The notes under the pieces were generated by a model that saw only the letters and a list, made by a program, of their open reading frames with translations, did not search any database and was not told the origin of the DNA. This document shows positions 63,936 through 64,000 of a stretch of DNA of 64,000 nt, in pieces. The stretch is taken from contig JACEVL010000154.1 in the NCBI GenBank assembly GCA_020284085.1, positions 2,062,143 through 2,126,142 on the forward strand, read 5' to 3'. Position 1 is the first letter of the stretch; every line of letters starts with the position of its first letter. The stretch is from Aporrectodea caliginosa. Its lineage: Eukaryota > Annelida > Clitellata > Crassiclitellata > Lumbricidae. Position numbers and translations under genes: made by a program.

Positions 63936-64000
63936 TCATTCGCCAGATGGCAGCACGCATTTCTGTTTCTAGGGCTGGATCCTTCTTTGCGTGGTTATCT
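63936..64000 (+). repeat. Start of a LINE relic, cut by the window end
   Basis: TCATTCGCCAGATGGCAGCA and following 20 bases repeat 58907-58940. Confidence 0.65.

Overview
This is a eukaryotic, animal-type nuclear window: AT-rich, gene-sparse, with spliced genes, long introns, microsatellites and many transposon remnants. Two genes can be rebuilt exon by exon from splice signals, reading phase and protein similarity recalled from known families: MLX, a bHLH-leucine-zipper partner of Max-like/ChREBP proteins (23.1-30.2 kb, plus), and an HP1/CBX heterochromatin protein (35.2-38.7 kb, minus). Both resemble vertebrate orthologues, and the palindrome TAGGCCTA is very frequent between 41 and 48 kb. 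A marine invertebrate, perhaps a deuterostome such as an echinoderm, fits, but the species cannot be fixed from the sequence alone.

Layout. 0-7.2 kb: transposon-rich, with a hAT element nested in a LINE, and an inverted SINE pair. 7.2-8 kb: first coding exon of a secreted or membrane follistatin/Kazal protein (minus). 8-12 kb: LINE remnants. 12-12.5 kb: a small two-pass membrane protein gene with an RFX X-box 51 bp before its ATG. 14.2-15.4 kb: CR1/L2-like LINE-A. 18.2-21.8 kb: LINE-B copies and a local duplication. 23-30 kb: MLX, with a Harbinger-like MITE in an intron. 30-35 kb: decayed repeats. 35-39.4 kb: the HP1 gene, with a pogo/mariner-like MITE in one intron and a dead copy of one of its own exons in another. 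39.5-46.3 kb: two more hAT elements with perfect 8-bp target duplications and a fold-back element. 47-59 kb: LINE-B remnants, a locally multiplied repeat family with hairpins, a polypyrimidine ladder, long microsatellites and a tRNA-derived SINE. 61.2-63.1 kb: a broken gene of a PIN/XPG-like nuclease family with a C-terminal CXC (tesmin/TSO1-like) cysteine domain. 63.3-63.6 kb: a roughly 153-bp tandem repeat.

MLX and HP1 are both nuclear gene regulators, but nothing in the sequence ties them into one unit; they are separate genes converging towards the 30-35 kb interval. Most of the rest is the mobile-element ecology: two LINE families, SINEs sharing LINE tails, three non-autonomous hAT elements, and Harbinger-like, pogo-like and tiny hairpin elements. 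No bacterial-type operon, CRISPR array, rRNA or functional tRNA gene was seen. The best candidates for something undescribed are the X-box membrane protein, the PIN-CXC family with a second spliced fragment at 57.4-57.7 kb, the 70-bp hairpin family and the 49-55 kb repeat family.
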